DNA from: Paenibacillus lutrae | GTDB lineage: Bacteria > Bacillota > Bacilli > Paenibacillales > NBRC-103111 | NCBI RefSeq assembly: GCF_009757775.1 | Contig: NZ_RHLK01000002.1 | Span: 245,852-309,851 of the forward strand | DNA length: 64,000 bases | Direction of reading: 5' to 3' | Translations under genes and position numbers: made by a program | In this document: in pieces, positions 46,332 to 55,828 of the stretch | Numbering within the stretch: position 1 is the first letter of the stretch | How the letters are laid out: each line of letters starts with the position of its first letter | Notes under the pieces: model-generated | The model's database searches: none | What the model was told of the DNA's origin: nothing | What the model saw: only the letters and a program-made list of their open reading frames with translations

Positions 46332-47765
46332 TTGCGGAGAAGAAATAATTTTCAGGAAAGATATGACCATTTTCTCCAGGAATTACGGGATGAAATTGTC
46401 AGCGGAGCGCTTCAGCCGGGTGAGTATATCTTACCGGAGAATACGCTCAGCGCGAACTATCAAATAAGCCGTGTCTCGATTCGGAAGGCTCTGACGGAGC
46501 TTGTAGAAGAAGGATTAATTGAGAAAATTGCGGGCAAAGGGAACCGGGTGAAGCCGCCGGGACCGGAACAGACACCTGTCACCTTGCGGCTGGCCTGGTT
46601 TTCCAGCTCTTATGAACTAGATATTGTACGCCGGATGATTCATAATTTTGAACGGCAGAATCCTTTTATCAAAGTGGAGCTTACGCTGCTTCCCGTGGAC
46701 GGCTATACGGATACCTTGACCCGCATGATGGATCAGAAACAGGGGCCGGATGTATTCATGATGTCGGACCACCATTTCCGGGAATGGATTGAAACGGATC
46801 GGACCGGCGAGCTCGCCGGCTACGTGCCCTCTCATTTGAACCCGGAGGAAACGAGTTACCCGCAGGTTTTTGATTTGTTTGCCAATGACGGCAGGATGCT
46901 TGCCGCGCCTTTTATTTTTTCACCTGTCGTAATTTGTTTCAATCGTTCCATCTTCAGGGAAAACGGGCTGTCGGAACAAACCCCGCTCAAAGATTGGGAT
47001 GATCTGCTGCGTGTAGCCAAGGTGTGTACGCGGGATGCGAACGAGGATGGATTTACCGAGCATTACGGTTTTTGCTTCTCTTCGTCATCTAACCGCTGGC
47101 CCGTGTTTCTGCTGCAGAATGAAGGAGAGATTATGTCCTCCGATCACACCCGGTCTACCATGGCTAAAGAAGAAACGATTCAGGCGCTGGAGTTCTGTAC
47201 ATCCCTGATGTATAAGCACCACGTATCGCCGATATACTCGCACGGGAGCAGTCATCTGGCGGAGCGGTTGTTCATGAAGGAGCGGGTAGCCATGATTATG
47301 ACCACCTATTACTTCATGAATGAGTTCCGGGACCACTCCATCGAGTGGGATGTGCTCCCCGTTCCGAAGCAGCGCAAACAAGCCACGCTTCTGCTTGGCG
47401 GCGGACTTGCCGTGAATGCGGGCAGTCTGCATATCCGCTCAGCTCAGCGTCTCGTTGACTATATGACGGGCACGGAGGCGCAGAACCTGCTCAAAACTTA
47501 CGGCTGCACGATTCCGGCGCTCAAATCGGCAGCGGAGAACGATCAGCTGCTTAGCCCCGACATTCACCCGCAGCATTACAACCGGTTCCTGGATGTGCTG
47601 CCTTACGCGGTGCCGCTTCGCAGCCTTCATCTCAAGCAGCGCGAAATTTCGATGCTGTTTGACGAGCTGAGCTTGCTCTGGGCTTGTATGGAAAGTCCGG
47701 AAGAGACTTGCCGCAGAATTGAAGATAAATTTAATGAGAGTTTGATCGGACTGCCGCTTTCCTAA
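46329..47765 (+). CDS. GntR-family regulator fused to an ABC-type sugar-binding domain
   Basis: 478 residues. Residues about 6-75 are a GntR winged helix (LRDEIVSGALQPGEYILPE ... SRVSIRKALTELVEEGLI). The rest is a complete family-1 solute-binding-protein fold (TLRLAWFSSSYELDIVRRM, GPDVFMMSD, VVICFNRSIF, LLLGGGLAVNAG) without a signal peptide, so it acts as an intracellular sugar sensor. It most probably controls the transporter operon and the surface protein gene through the TACAGGT-type boxes. Start TTG 46329 (or TTG 46332) with AGGAGCGG. LacI-like sensors are the usual partner fold; this GntR/type-I SBP pairing is less common. Confidence 0.88.
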   Translation: MLRRRNNFQERYDHFLQELRDEIVSGALQPGEYILPENTLSANYQISRVSIRKALTELVEEGLIEKIAGKGNRVKPPGPEQTPVTLRLAWFSSSYELDIVRRMIHNFERQNPFIKVELTLLPVDGYTDTLTRMMDQKQGPDVFMMSDHHFREWIETDRTGELAGYVPSHLNPEETSYPQVFDLFANDGRMLAAPFIFSPVVICFNRSIFRENGLSEQTPLKDWDDLLRVAKVCTRDANEDGFTEHYGFCFSSSSNRWPVFLLQNEGEIMSSDHTRSTMAKEETIQALEFCTSLMYKHHVSPIYSHGSSHLAERLFMKERVAMIMTTYYFMNEFRDHSIEWDVLPVPKQRKQATLLLGGGLAVNAGSLHIRSAQRLVDYMTGTEAQNLLKTYGCTIPALKSAAENDQLLSPDIHPQHYNRFLDVLPYAVPLRSLHLKQREISMLFDELSLLWACMESPEETCRRIEDKFNESLIGLPLS

Positions 47766-47785
47766 TGGAAAAGCGGTTTTTTTAT
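47755..47785 (+). terminator. Intrinsic terminator of the regulator gene
   Basis: CCGCTTTCC / GGAAAAGCGG with loop TAAT and one bulged A, followed by T7. It overlaps the stop codon of the regulator. Confidence 0.9.
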
Positions 47786-47835
47786 TTGAATGCCGATCAA
47801 GGTCGGGTCCATTAAAGACAGATTATACACAATAA

Positions 47836-47859
47836 ATACCTGTATACATCCTGTATTTA
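47836..47859 (-). promoter_or_regulatory. Putative GntR operator upstream of the surface-protein gene
   Basis: On the minus strand TACAGGATGTA / TACAGGTATTT, 11-nt period, the clearest direct repeat of the four boxes. It sits just upstream of, and touches, the weak -35 region of a promoter with -10 TATAGT (47875-47880). Confidence 0.55.
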
Positions 47860-47892
47860 TTTAATTTTTTGTGCTATAGTGTTTCTACTTAA

Positions 47893-47906
47893 TGAAAGTG
47901 CTTTCA
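47893..47906 (+). promoter_or_regulatory. CcpA catabolite-responsive element (cre)
   Basis: TGAAAGTGCTTTCA is a near-perfect palindrome matching the Bacillus cre consensus (TGWAARCGYTWNCW type). It lies about 13 nt after the -10 TATAGT, near the expected transcript start, so CcpA binding would block early transcription of the 48016 gene. Confidence 0.75.
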
Positions 47907-48015
47907 TTTGTGTTATGAAGCCGATTCCAGGTACGAAACCGGTAAGGACACAGGCTGTTAGAAGGCGGGGTAATCAGCGGAAAGATTTTAAGTCCATCAC
48001 AGAGGAGGCTTTATC

Positions 48016-51000
48016 TTGAGTCAGAAAGTTGTTCGTCAGGCAGGTTTACTGCTATTGAGTTTTTGTTTGTTCTTGTCCGGCTGGGGAATGTCCACTCCGG
48101 CGCGTGCAGCTGCAGATGTGCTTGTGCCCGTGTCGGCACTTGAGAATGCGGGCTTTGAAATGCCGGTCTCGGCAAATGCGATTCCTGGCTGGACTCAGAA
48201 TCTTGGGGCCGGGAAAACCGGTACGGTTGGGATTAGTGACAGTATCAAACATAGCGGTGCGGGCAGCCTGAAAGTTACAGACGGGGACAACACCGCTAGC
48301 TTCGGTCTGGAAAGCGGCAAAATAAAAGTGCTCCCCGGGGAAACTTACCGGGCCGCCGTTAAAGGATACATAGAAGGCGGAGCGGTGAATATTCAGCTGC
48401 GTTTTTATGACAGCGCGGATAAATTGCTGGCCGTCGGCGGGATCGTGGAGGCAGGAGGTTCTGTCTATAAGGAGGGGCCGCTGAATGAATGGCAGACTCT
48501 ATCCGTTCAGGCGCCAGCGCCGGCTGGAGCAGCCAAAGCTTCGGTCGTTCTCGTAACGGGCAAAACCAAGAAGGGGACTGTGTACTGGGACGATGCCGCA
48601 TTCACCCGGGTTATGTCCCTTGTGAACAACGGTTTCGAAGAGCCGGCTGCGGGTGCTGCGGTGCCAGGCTGGACACAGAATCTGGGCAGTGGCAGAAGCG
48701 GCGGACTGTCCGTATCCGGGGAGAAGTTTGCAGCGGGCAGCTCCAGTCTGCGGATTACGGATCACGATACCGTTAATTTCGGGGCGGAGAGCAGCAGAAG
48801 CAGTGTGACGCCGCTGGCTTCGTATACCGTCACGTCGGATGTCTATGTGGAGAGCGGGTCTATTCAGCTCCAGCTGCGGTTCTATAGGGCAGACGGGACG
48901 CTAGTCGCATCAAAGGATGGCGGCATCGCCGTCCATGATCCGAATTTTACGAGTGCACCTGCTGGCCAGTGGCAGCGCCTTTCTTTGAAGGCAGCGGCTC
49001 CGGCTCAAGCCGCATCGGCGGCGGTTGCTCTTGTCTCCGGCAAGGATTCGCCCGGAACAAGTTACTGGGATGAGGTTTCCCTCGAGGAGGAGGCGTTCGT
49101 CATGGCTCCCAAACAGGATCAGGGCGGTCTGCCGGGCCCGGTCCGGTCTCTTTTTCTGGCTAATGGCGGATTTGAACAACCGGCCTCCGGCTCTTCTATA
49201 CCCGGATGGACCGTGAAATCAGGGAATGTCAGCCTGAGTCAGACGAATACTTTTGAGGGCAAGAACAGTCTCTTTATACAAAATGAGGCGAATACGGGTC
49301 CTGCCGTAAATGTAGAGAGTGATCTCATCGATGTAGAAGAAGGCGCAAGCTACTCTCTTACTTCGAGTGTATTCCTGCAAGCGGGCAATCTGGAAGGCTT
49401 GTACGTCTATGTCTATGATGCGGGAGGTACTCTTATCCCGGGTCCGACGGGCTCTAGTTTTCATGCCTATGTGAACCTGCTCTCCGCAGCGGCAGACGGC
49501 AAATGGGGGTTGGCTGAGGGAACTTTTAAGGTGCAGCCGGGAGGCAAGAAAGCGAAAGTGTCTCTCATAACCGGTACCAAGAAAAGTTTCCAGGTGTATC
49601 TCGACGATATCAGTCTGCTGAAAGCTGTTGTGAATGGAGGGTTTGAGCAGGAAGTGACCGGCGGCATCATACCCGGCTGGAGCAAAGTTAACGCAGCAGC
49701 CGACGCAGGCTCTTTCGGAGTTACCGGCGAGAAATTCGCGGCGGGAGCCCAGAGCTTGAAGATCCAGAATACACCGGATCAATTTCTTAACGTAATTTCG
49801 GAGCTCATTCCGGTTGAAGCGGGCACTACCTATACGGCTAAGGCGCAAACATTCATTGACTACGGAACTGCCGATATGTATGTCCGTTATTTTGATGCGA
49901 GCGGGAAATACTTAAACAAACAAAATTACAGCATCAAATCGGAGCCGGCTTCCACCTGGTTTACGATTAACGTCGAAGCGGCAGTTCCGGCAGAGGCAAG
50001 TTATGCGGCTGTCATGTTTGCGGGCAGCTCCAAGAAAACCTATTCCTACTATGTGGATGACGTGAAATTGATTAAAGGAAACCACGTCGTACATGAAGTT
50101 CCCGTTCCGGATAACGCCCTCTCCAAAGTGGCGCAAGATCTGGGCGTTCAAGTTCGCAAAGCGAATATCATGAGGGGGGATATCGGCAAGTACGGTGACG
50201 GACGCGATGTGGTTTACACGGTTGTCCAGGGATCGCCATCCGTATTTACCGTTATCGACATTCAGACAGAGAAAGTGATAACAAGCAAGCCGCTTCCAGA
50301 TACAGAAGGAGCCTGGTCGGTCAAAGTTTCGAGTGACGGCACTGTCTATCTTGGGGCTTATAACAAAGGCCTGCTGTACCGCTATGATCCTGTATCAGAG
50401 AAGCTGAGCAACCTGGGTCATCCGCTGGCTTCCAAAGATGCGGTCCTCTATCCGATGGACAGCGGGCCGGACGGCAAAATGTACGGGGGCACTTACCCTA
50501 CAGGAAGTGTCTATCAATATGATCCTGTAACGGGGATATTCACGGATTACGGCACGATGGCATCCAAGACGGATGGAGAACGCTGGACACGTGTAACCGT
50601 CTATGACGCGGATACGGATAAGATCTATGCAGGCGTCGGCAACCAGGCGCGACTGGTAGAGTATGACATCAAGTCCGGGACCAAACGGGACCTGCTTCCA
50701 GAGAAGTACAGAAATATTATTTCGGTCTATGATCTTAATCTCGTAGACGGAAAGCTGTTTGCCCGCAAAGAGGCGAACAACAGTTTCGAAACGTTCGTCC
50801 TCGACGCCAAAACAGGCCAGGAGATTTTAATCACGGATGGGGACACGGGAACCCAAAGTTATGAACTAATTAATTACTCGCGCGGCGTTTCTCCTAAATC
50901 GCCGATTGCGAACAAGATGTACTATGCCGGGTTGAACGGAATCTTGTTCGAGTATGATCTGAGTACGAATACCTATCGTTCTCTGGGAGTCAGCATCGGG

Positions 51001-53694
51001 GGAGCGGCGATCGGCTATACCTTCGTACAGCTGAAGGAAGAGGGCTTCCCGGGCTACAGTCTGGTTGGGCTCTCCGGCAACGGCGGCAAGATGTATAAAT
51101 ACAATCTGGAAACCGGTAAAGTCCAGTTGACAGATCTTATGCTGCCTGCTGAAGCCGTAAAGATTCATGATATCGAGAAAGGACCGGACGGCAAAATTTA
51201 CACGACAGGCTATCTGGCCGGTAATGTGGGCGTGCATACGCCAACGACAGGCAGCAGCATGTATCTGAACGGAATGGGCCAAAGCGAGAGTGTAACGGTC
51301 ATTGGCGACAGCATGTATTTCGGATTATATCCGGATGCGAAGATCTATGAATATAATCTGAAAAAGCCATGGAACCGCGATGAAACGGATAAGCTGAATC
51401 CGAATCTTCTCTTCAGCCTCTCCAAGAATACGCAGATTCCGGGCTATACGCTTCAAGACCGGCCGTTTGGTATAGCCGGTGCCGAGGATCTGAACAAATT
51501 GTTCGTCGGAACCGTACCGAAGAACGGACTTTTGGGCGGCGCCTTAGCGGTATACGACCTTAATAAGCGCACAGAGCCGGAAGTCTACTGGAATCTGGTT
51601 CCGGACCAGAGCCTGATCACACTTGCCTATAAAGACGGGATCGTATATGGAGGGACCTCTATTCACGGAGGGCAGGGCGGGGCGCCTAAAGCTGCCGAGG
51701 CCGTGTTGTTCGGCTGGGATGTGGAAAAGAAGCAGAAGGTATTCGAAGTTGTTCCCGTCGCCGGGAAACAAGCGATTACCGCTCTTCATATAGGACCGGA
51801 CGGAAACATATGGGGACTTGCAAACGGAGCTTTGTTCATCTTTGATCCGGGGCAGCAAAAAGTCACTTACAGCAAGAACGAGTTCCCGGGTGCGGTCGGC
51901 CGATGGATTGACGGATCGATGGTTACCGGTACAGATGGTCATGTTTATGCAACTGTGGGCGGTAATTTCTTTAAAGTAGACGCAGGGACGAAGAAGGTAA
52001 CGGTACTGGCTTCGCAGGCACAGAAGGTTGCTCAGGATGACTTCGGACATTTTTATTTATATTCCGCAGATGGGATCAATCTATATAAATACACGATACC
52101 AGAGCTTATTCTGAAGCTGACGGGGGCAGAGCTGTCCCTGCCGAAGACGACGCTTCGAACCGGTGAACAGCAGCCCATTACGGTGAAGGGTCTCTTGGAA
52201 AAGAACCGGAGCACAGAAGAAATGGCGGGGGCTTCCGTCTCTTATACAGTGAGCGACACGGACCTGGCCGTAATTGATCAGGGTGTAATCAAGGCTAAGA
52301 AGCCGGGGCGTGTGGATATCCGGGCAGCTGTCGCTCTAGGTGGAAACACAGTACAATCGAATGTTATCCAACTGGTGATTGAAGGGCCGGGATCTGGTAC
52401 GGGGACTTCTGAACCCGATCACCCGGGCGATACGGATTCGCCGGGAAGCCCCGGTTCACCCGGTGATCCGGTGAACCCTGGCGGACCCGGCTCACCAGGC
52501 AGCGGAGGGAGCCCAGGGTCACCCGGTGAAGAGCAGCCGGAAGCCGGAGTGATAGCGGTGGCTCCCGTAAAATCACAGGGAGGTACATGGGAGTATGAGG
52601 TGAAGGAAGAATCTTATTCGAAAGCGGCAGCGGAAGCAGCGGCTTCGAAAACGGATAAGCTTCTCATACGGCTGAAGGATGCCGCAGAGGAGGGAAAGAT
52701 TACTCTTCAGCTTCCATCTTCCACTGTGGATGTCGCTGTGAAGCAAGGTATCTCCAAACTTACAATCGGCACCGGCTTCGCCGATGTGACTCTGCGAGTC
52801 GATGCGCTCCAGGAGTATAAGGGAGCTGCTCTTGGACTTGAGTTCGTCAAGACAGATGCAGGCAGCCTGGACCCGGCCATTGCCGGGCAGGCGGGAGGCC
52901 GCTCCGTCTATCATTTCAAGCTTTATGCAGATGGCAGCATCATCACGAGTCTCAAAGACCGCAAAGCCGTGGAGATTTCTATGAATTATCGCCTGAATGA
53001 ATCCGAAGACCCTTCGAAGCTCGCCGCTTATCTGTTGGATGAGGATGGCCGGCTGCGGGTAGTCAAACATTTCAGGTACGACGCAGAGAAGAAACGAGTG
53101 ACTTTGGTTACCGGTGAATTTAGTCCCTATCTAATTAAACAAGCGGAAGTAAACTTCACGGATGTAAATGAAGAACGGTGGTCCCGTTCTTATATCAATC
53201 TGCTTGCTGTCCGTGGAATTATTACAGGCAGAACCGATACTCTCTTTTCTCCGGAAGAGAATGTGACACGGGCTGAGTTTCTGAAGCTGATGATGGAAGC
53301 TTTGGATTTAATCGATGAGCATAGTAATGCCGATTTCACTGATGTACACGAAAAAGACTGGTACTACCCGGCAGTCGCGTCTGCTAAGAAGCACGGCATC
53401 GTGTCTGGTATAAGCGATACGGAATTCGGACCCGGTCAGAGAATCACAAGAGAGGATATGGCCGTTATTGCCCACCGGGCTTTGCAGGCAGCGGGAATTG
53501 AGCTTCCTGAGAAGAATGGCAGCGGTCCATTGGAAGATCAGGACGCAACAAGCGGCTATGCACGCGAGGCTGTGGATGACCTCTATCATGCAGGGGTAAT
53601 CAGCGGGATGGAGAATCGTCGTTTTGCTCCACAGGAAACAGCCACACGGGAGCAAGCCGCAAAAATTACATGGCTGCTTTTCGAGCTACAATAG
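48016..53694 (+). CDS. Giant S-layer-anchored surface protein: 4 CBM-like modules, propeller, SLH
   Basis: 1,892 residues. Signal peptide 1 to about 33 (cleavage near ARAAA). Four repeated CenC/CBM-like modules start near 41, 200, 380 and 536, each opening with NxGFE...IPGW. A beta-propeller spans about 715-1368 (GPDGKMYGGTYPTGSVYQYDP). A BIG-like Ig domain (about 1375-1455) and a Pro-Gly-Ser-rich, collagen-like linker (about 1455-1512) follow, then a pre-SLH domain and three SLH repeats (from about 1713) that bind pyruvylated wall polymer. It probably captures or processes an extracellular polysaccharide for the neighbouring transporter. No glycosidase catalytic domain is recognised. TTG start with AGAGGAGG. 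Expression is likely under the GntR box and cre site upstream. Confidence 0.9.
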   Translation: MSQKVVRQAGLLLLSFCLFLSGWGMSTPARAAADVLVPVSALENAGFEMPVSANAIPGWTQNLGAGKTGTVGISDSIKHSGAGSLKVTDGDNTASFGLESGKIKVLPGETYRAAVKGYIEGGAVNIQLRFYDSADKLLAVGGIVEAGGSVYKEGPLNEWQTLSVQAPAPAGAAKASVVLVTGKTKKGTVYWDDAAFTRVMSLVNNGFEEPAAGAAVPGWTQNLGSGRSGGLSVSGEKFAAGSSSLRITDHDTVNFGAESSRSSVTPLASYTVTSDVYVESGSIQLQLRFYRADGTLVASKDGGIAVHDPNFTSAPAGQWQRLSLKAAAPAQAASAAVALVSGKDSPGTSYWDEVSLEEEAFVMAPKQDQGGLPGPVRSLFLANGGFEQPASGSSIPGWTVKSGNVSLSQTNTFEGKNSLFIQNEANTGPAVNVESDLIDVEEGASYSLTSSVFLQAGNLEGLYVYVYDAGGTLIPGPTGSSFHAYVNLLSAAADGKWGLAEGTFKVQPGGKKAKVSLITGTKKSFQVYLDDISLLKAVVNGGFEQEVTGGIIPGWSKVNAAADAGSFGVTGEKFAAGAQSLKIQNTPDQFLNVISELIPVEAGTTYTAKAQTFIDYGTADMYVRYFDASGKYLNKQNYSIKSEPASTWFTINVEAAVPAEASYAAVMFAGSSKKTYSYYVDDVKLIKGNHVVHEVPVPDNALSKVAQDLGVQVRKANIMRGDIGKYGDGRDVVYTVVQGSPSVFTVIDIQTEKVITSKPLPDTEGAWSVKVSSDGTVYLGAYNKGLLYRYDPVSEKLSNLGHPLASKDAVLYPMDSGPDGKMYGGTYPTGSVYQYDPVTGIFTDYGTMASKTDGERWTRVTVYDADTDKIYAGVGNQARLVEYDIKSGTKRDLLPEKYRNIISVYDLNLVDGKLFARKEANNSFETFVLDAKTGQEILITDGDTGTQSYELINYSRGVSPKSPIANKMYYAGLNGILFEYDLSTNTYRSLGVSIGGAAIGYTFVQLKEEGFPGYSLVGLSGNGGKMYKYNLETGKVQLTDLMLPAEAVKIHDIEKGPDGKIYTTGYLAGNVGVHTPTTGSSMYLNGMGQSESVTVIGDSMYFGLYPDAKIYEYNLKKPWNRDETDKLNPNLLFSLSKNTQIPGYTLQDRPFGIAGAEDLNKLFVGTVPKNGLLGGALAVYDLNKRTEPEVYWNLVPDQSLITLAYKDGIVYGGTSIHGGQGGAPKAAEAVLFGWDVEKKQKVFEVVPVAGKQAITALHIGPDGNIWGLANGALFIFDPGQQKVTYSKNEFPGAVGRWIDGSMVTGTDGHVYATVGGNFFKVDAGTKKVTVLASQAQKVAQDDFGHFYLYSADGINLYKYTIPELILKLTGAELSLPKTTLRTGEQQPITVKGLLEKNRSTEEMAGASVSYTVSDTDLAVIDQGVIKAKKPGRVDIRAAVALGGNTVQSNVIQLVIEGPGSGTGTSEPDHPGDTDSPGSPGSPGDPVNPGGPGSPGSGGSPGSPGEEQPEAGVIAVAPVKSQGGTWEYEVKEESYSKAAAEAAASKTDKLLIRLKDAAEEGKITLQLPSSTVDVAVKQGISKLTIGTGFADVTLRVDALQEYKGAALGLEFVKTDAGSLDPAIAGQAGGRSVYHFKLYADGSIITSLKDRKAVEISMNYRLNESEDPSKLAAYLLDEDGRLRVVKHFRYDAEKKRVTLVTGEFSPYLIKQAEVNFTDVNEERWSRSYINLLAVRGIITGRTDTLFSPEENVTRAEFLKLMMEALDLIDEHSNADFTDVHEKDWYYPAVASAKKHGIVSGISDTEFGPGQRITREDMAVIAHRALQAAGIELPEKNGSGPLEDQDATSGYAREAVDDLYHAGVISGMENRRFAPQETATREQAAKITWLLFELQ

Positions 53695-53712
53695 CAGCAG
53701 GATAATCAGAAG

Positions 53713-53743
53713 AAGGCAGAGCCTACTCAGCTCTGCCTTTTTT
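53713..53743 (+). terminator. Intrinsic terminator after the surface-protein gene
   Basis: AAGGCAGAGC / GCTCTGCCTT, 7-nt loop, followed by a T run. It lies between convergent genes. Confidence 0.95.
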
Positions 53744-53747
53744 GTGT

Positions 53748-55457
53748 TTATATCTGGTTAGCGAACGAAATTTTTGTTTGAGATTCGACTTTGCTGACAG
53801 CACTGCTTTTGACGACTATTTGCCACAAGGAGAAACCGTATTCCGTAGCCCTTTCCAGACAATTGACTTTCAGAAATCTTCCTCTTCCAGCCGCTTCAAT
53901 CGTTTCTGTTCCTCCTGAGCCTGTTCTATTCTCGTAAATGTCGGACCAGGTGTGTCCATCGGTGGATACCTGCAGCTGGTAGGCTTTGGCGTAGGCTCCT
54001 TCCCATCTTAGCGTTACGGATTCGATATCCGTTATAGTCCCCATATCGACCGATATCCATTGGGGCTCCGAATAGAGACTGCTCCATCTGGTATTAGCAT
54101 TACCATCTACGGCGTTAGAGGGCTGGTAATTTTGATCCAGGTTATCTTCTTCATAGGAAGAGGCGGTTGTAGGCCTATAGAGAGCTTTATCCAAGTCATT
54201 GCCGTAAGTTGCAGTAGTAATCATGATATCCGTGCCAGGAATAGAAATCTCTCCGTAAGCGTTTATGGCTTTTATGTTTACCTCGTAGGTTGTTCCGGGT
54301 TCCAGATCTCTTAAGGTGAAAGAAGGAATTTTGGTCGTGTATACCTGGTTATTCACAGATAGTTCGTAGGCAATCACAAATTCTTCTTTGGGTAAGTCGT
54401 TCCACTTTATAGTCGCACTGTTTGGTTTGTTGTCCACTAACGTGACTTTGGCTGGATTGGAAAGTTTTGTATGAAGTGCCGGGAAGTCTTCTGATTGATC
54501 GTTTGGAGCGAAAAAATGTTTTATTTTTTGTAACGTTAACATTTCAAAGTCTTTTAAAATCAGGGATCTTTCGGCAATGTCATCAAAAAGAACTTTTTCG
54601 GGATACATTTTGAGAAGCATTTCTTGTTTTAGTAAAGAATTTTTAATGCTCTCGGCTAAATCAGAGCAATGCAAAATCAGATCGCTTAAATGTAAGCGAG
54701 AAGAGGTGGTACTGGCAAAGTTAAGGTGCCGGACATAGCAGCTGAAGTTATATCTGGACCCGGCAATAATTTGAAAAGCTTGTCTCCATGCGCTTAGGGA
54801 GTCTTGCATTTCGGTGATCGATGTATTCTTGAAATCCGCTAGAGAATCTACGAAAGATTGGTAAAAAGAAAAGTCGTCCGTATGACGTTTAATCAGTTCT
54901 TTAGCACGTTCCAGGTGCGTTTTCCTTACATCTTCTGAAACATGGAATTTTTTGAAATCTACAGCAAATAGCGGCGAGTTAAGTTCTTCCATAATATCAA
55001 GTATTCTTCCCCGATCGATCCACTTACCAACGAATTTACTGGCATCATTCAGTTTGTATGTATCCTCTGACTCATTCCATTCTTCAATCATGACAGAGTG
55101 CTTGGAATCTGGTGCGAGCAGGTCAAATCCAGGTAAACAACGGGGTTCAATCCCGAAAAACAGAATGTTCCCTTGTTGTAAATTAGAATGTATAAATGCC
55201 TCCGTCTGAGAACGGTCTTGTACTTCACATGGAATGGCTAAAATTCCTGTTTCAAACAAATCTTCGTTATTCAAACTCTCTGAAGGATAATTCCAAAACC
55301 CTTTGTTTTGAACAATGATATTTTCATAAATCTTATTCGTATTCTCATAACTGTTATAGAACAATTGATAAAAAGCTTCTCCATGATGAATTAAATGTTC
55401 GACGAGTTCGATTTTTACGCAGTTCAAATAGTTCTTTCTTAAAAATAAAGCGTCCAA
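53748..55457 (-). CDS. BtrH-like domain fused to Fn3 and F5/8-C (discoidin) domains, copy 2
   Basis: 569 residues, no signal peptide, same architecture as the gene at 34347-36032. N-terminal domain: C13 (NYLNCVKIELVEHLI), LFYNSY, a strand NILFFGIEPRCLPG, H120 (SKHSVMIEEW), D138 (TYKLNDA). Helical region to about 335, Fn3 (about 338-430, PNSATIKWNDLPKEEFVIAYE), discoidin (about 435-555: TTASSYEEDNLDQNYQPSNA, TRWSS, WISVDMGTITDIESVTLRW, YGFSLWQIVV). TTG start with AAAGGGG 6 nt upstream. Function unknown. The Cys-His-Asp order is preserved in both copies, arguing for an enzymatic domain. It is separated from copy 1 by the whole carbohydrate locus. Confidence 0.82.
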   Translation of the reverse strand: MDALFLRKNYLNCVKIELVEHLIHHGEAFYQLFYNSYENTNKIYENIIVQNKGFWNYPSESLNNEDLFETGILAIPCEVQDRSQTEAFIHSNLQQGNILFFGIEPRCLPGFDLLAPDSKHSVMIEEWNESEDTYKLNDASKFVGKWIDRGRILDIMEELNSPLFAVDFKKFHVSEDVRKTHLERAKELIKRHTDDFSFYQSFVDSLADFKNTSITEMQDSLSAWRQAFQIIAGSRYNFSCYVRHLNFASTTSSRLHLSDLILHCSDLAESIKNSLLKQEMLLKMYPEKVLFDDIAERSLILKDFEMLTLQKIKHFFAPNDQSEDFPALHTKLSNPAKVTLVDNKPNSATIKWNDLPKEEFVIAYELSVNNQVYTTKIPSFTLRDLEPGTTYEVNIKAINAYGEISIPGTDIMITTATYGNDLDKALYRPTTASSYEEDNLDQNYQPSNAVDGNANTRWSSLYSEPQWISVDMGTITDIESVTLRWEGAYAKAYQLQVSTDGHTWSDIYENRTGSGGTETIEAAGRGRFLKVNCLERATEYGFSLWQIVVKSSAVSKVESQTKISFANQI

Positions 55458-55828
55458 AATAAAACCCCTTTCATGATAAGCAGCACTAGTCTTATTTTCT
55501 GGAAAAATCTTTAGTCATTAGTAAAAAGTCGTATTTATGATATCCATAATTTTATAAAAGAATATAAAAATTAAACAGAAAGAAATTATTTACATATTTA
55601 ATTGATCTGTATATTATAGGATTATAAGTGCTGCCCAAAATATTTTGTATTATAGGTCTTGAAGCATATTAATACAGTCTTCTCACGAATTAGATAGATA
55701 TATTATATCAGTAAAAAAAATAAATTAAAGTAAAATTATGTACGTCTGAATAAAATTTTAGAGGATTACATGGTTCGAGTATTCAGGCAAATATATTTGA
55801 TTAGGTAAATAATTGAGGGGTGAATTAC
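55458..55828. other. AT-rich divergent intergenic region
   Basis: About 370 nt, very AT-rich, between the divergent BtrH-discoidin gene and the glycosyltransferase gene. It must hold both promoters, but many A/T runs make any single choice arbitrary. No RNA gene or repeat seen. Confidence 0.5.

Noticed and set aside
52390..52550. Pro-Gly-Ser repeats considered as a collagen-like or tandem-repeat gene
   Set aside because: They are in frame within the surface protein and are best explained as a flexible linker before the SLH region.
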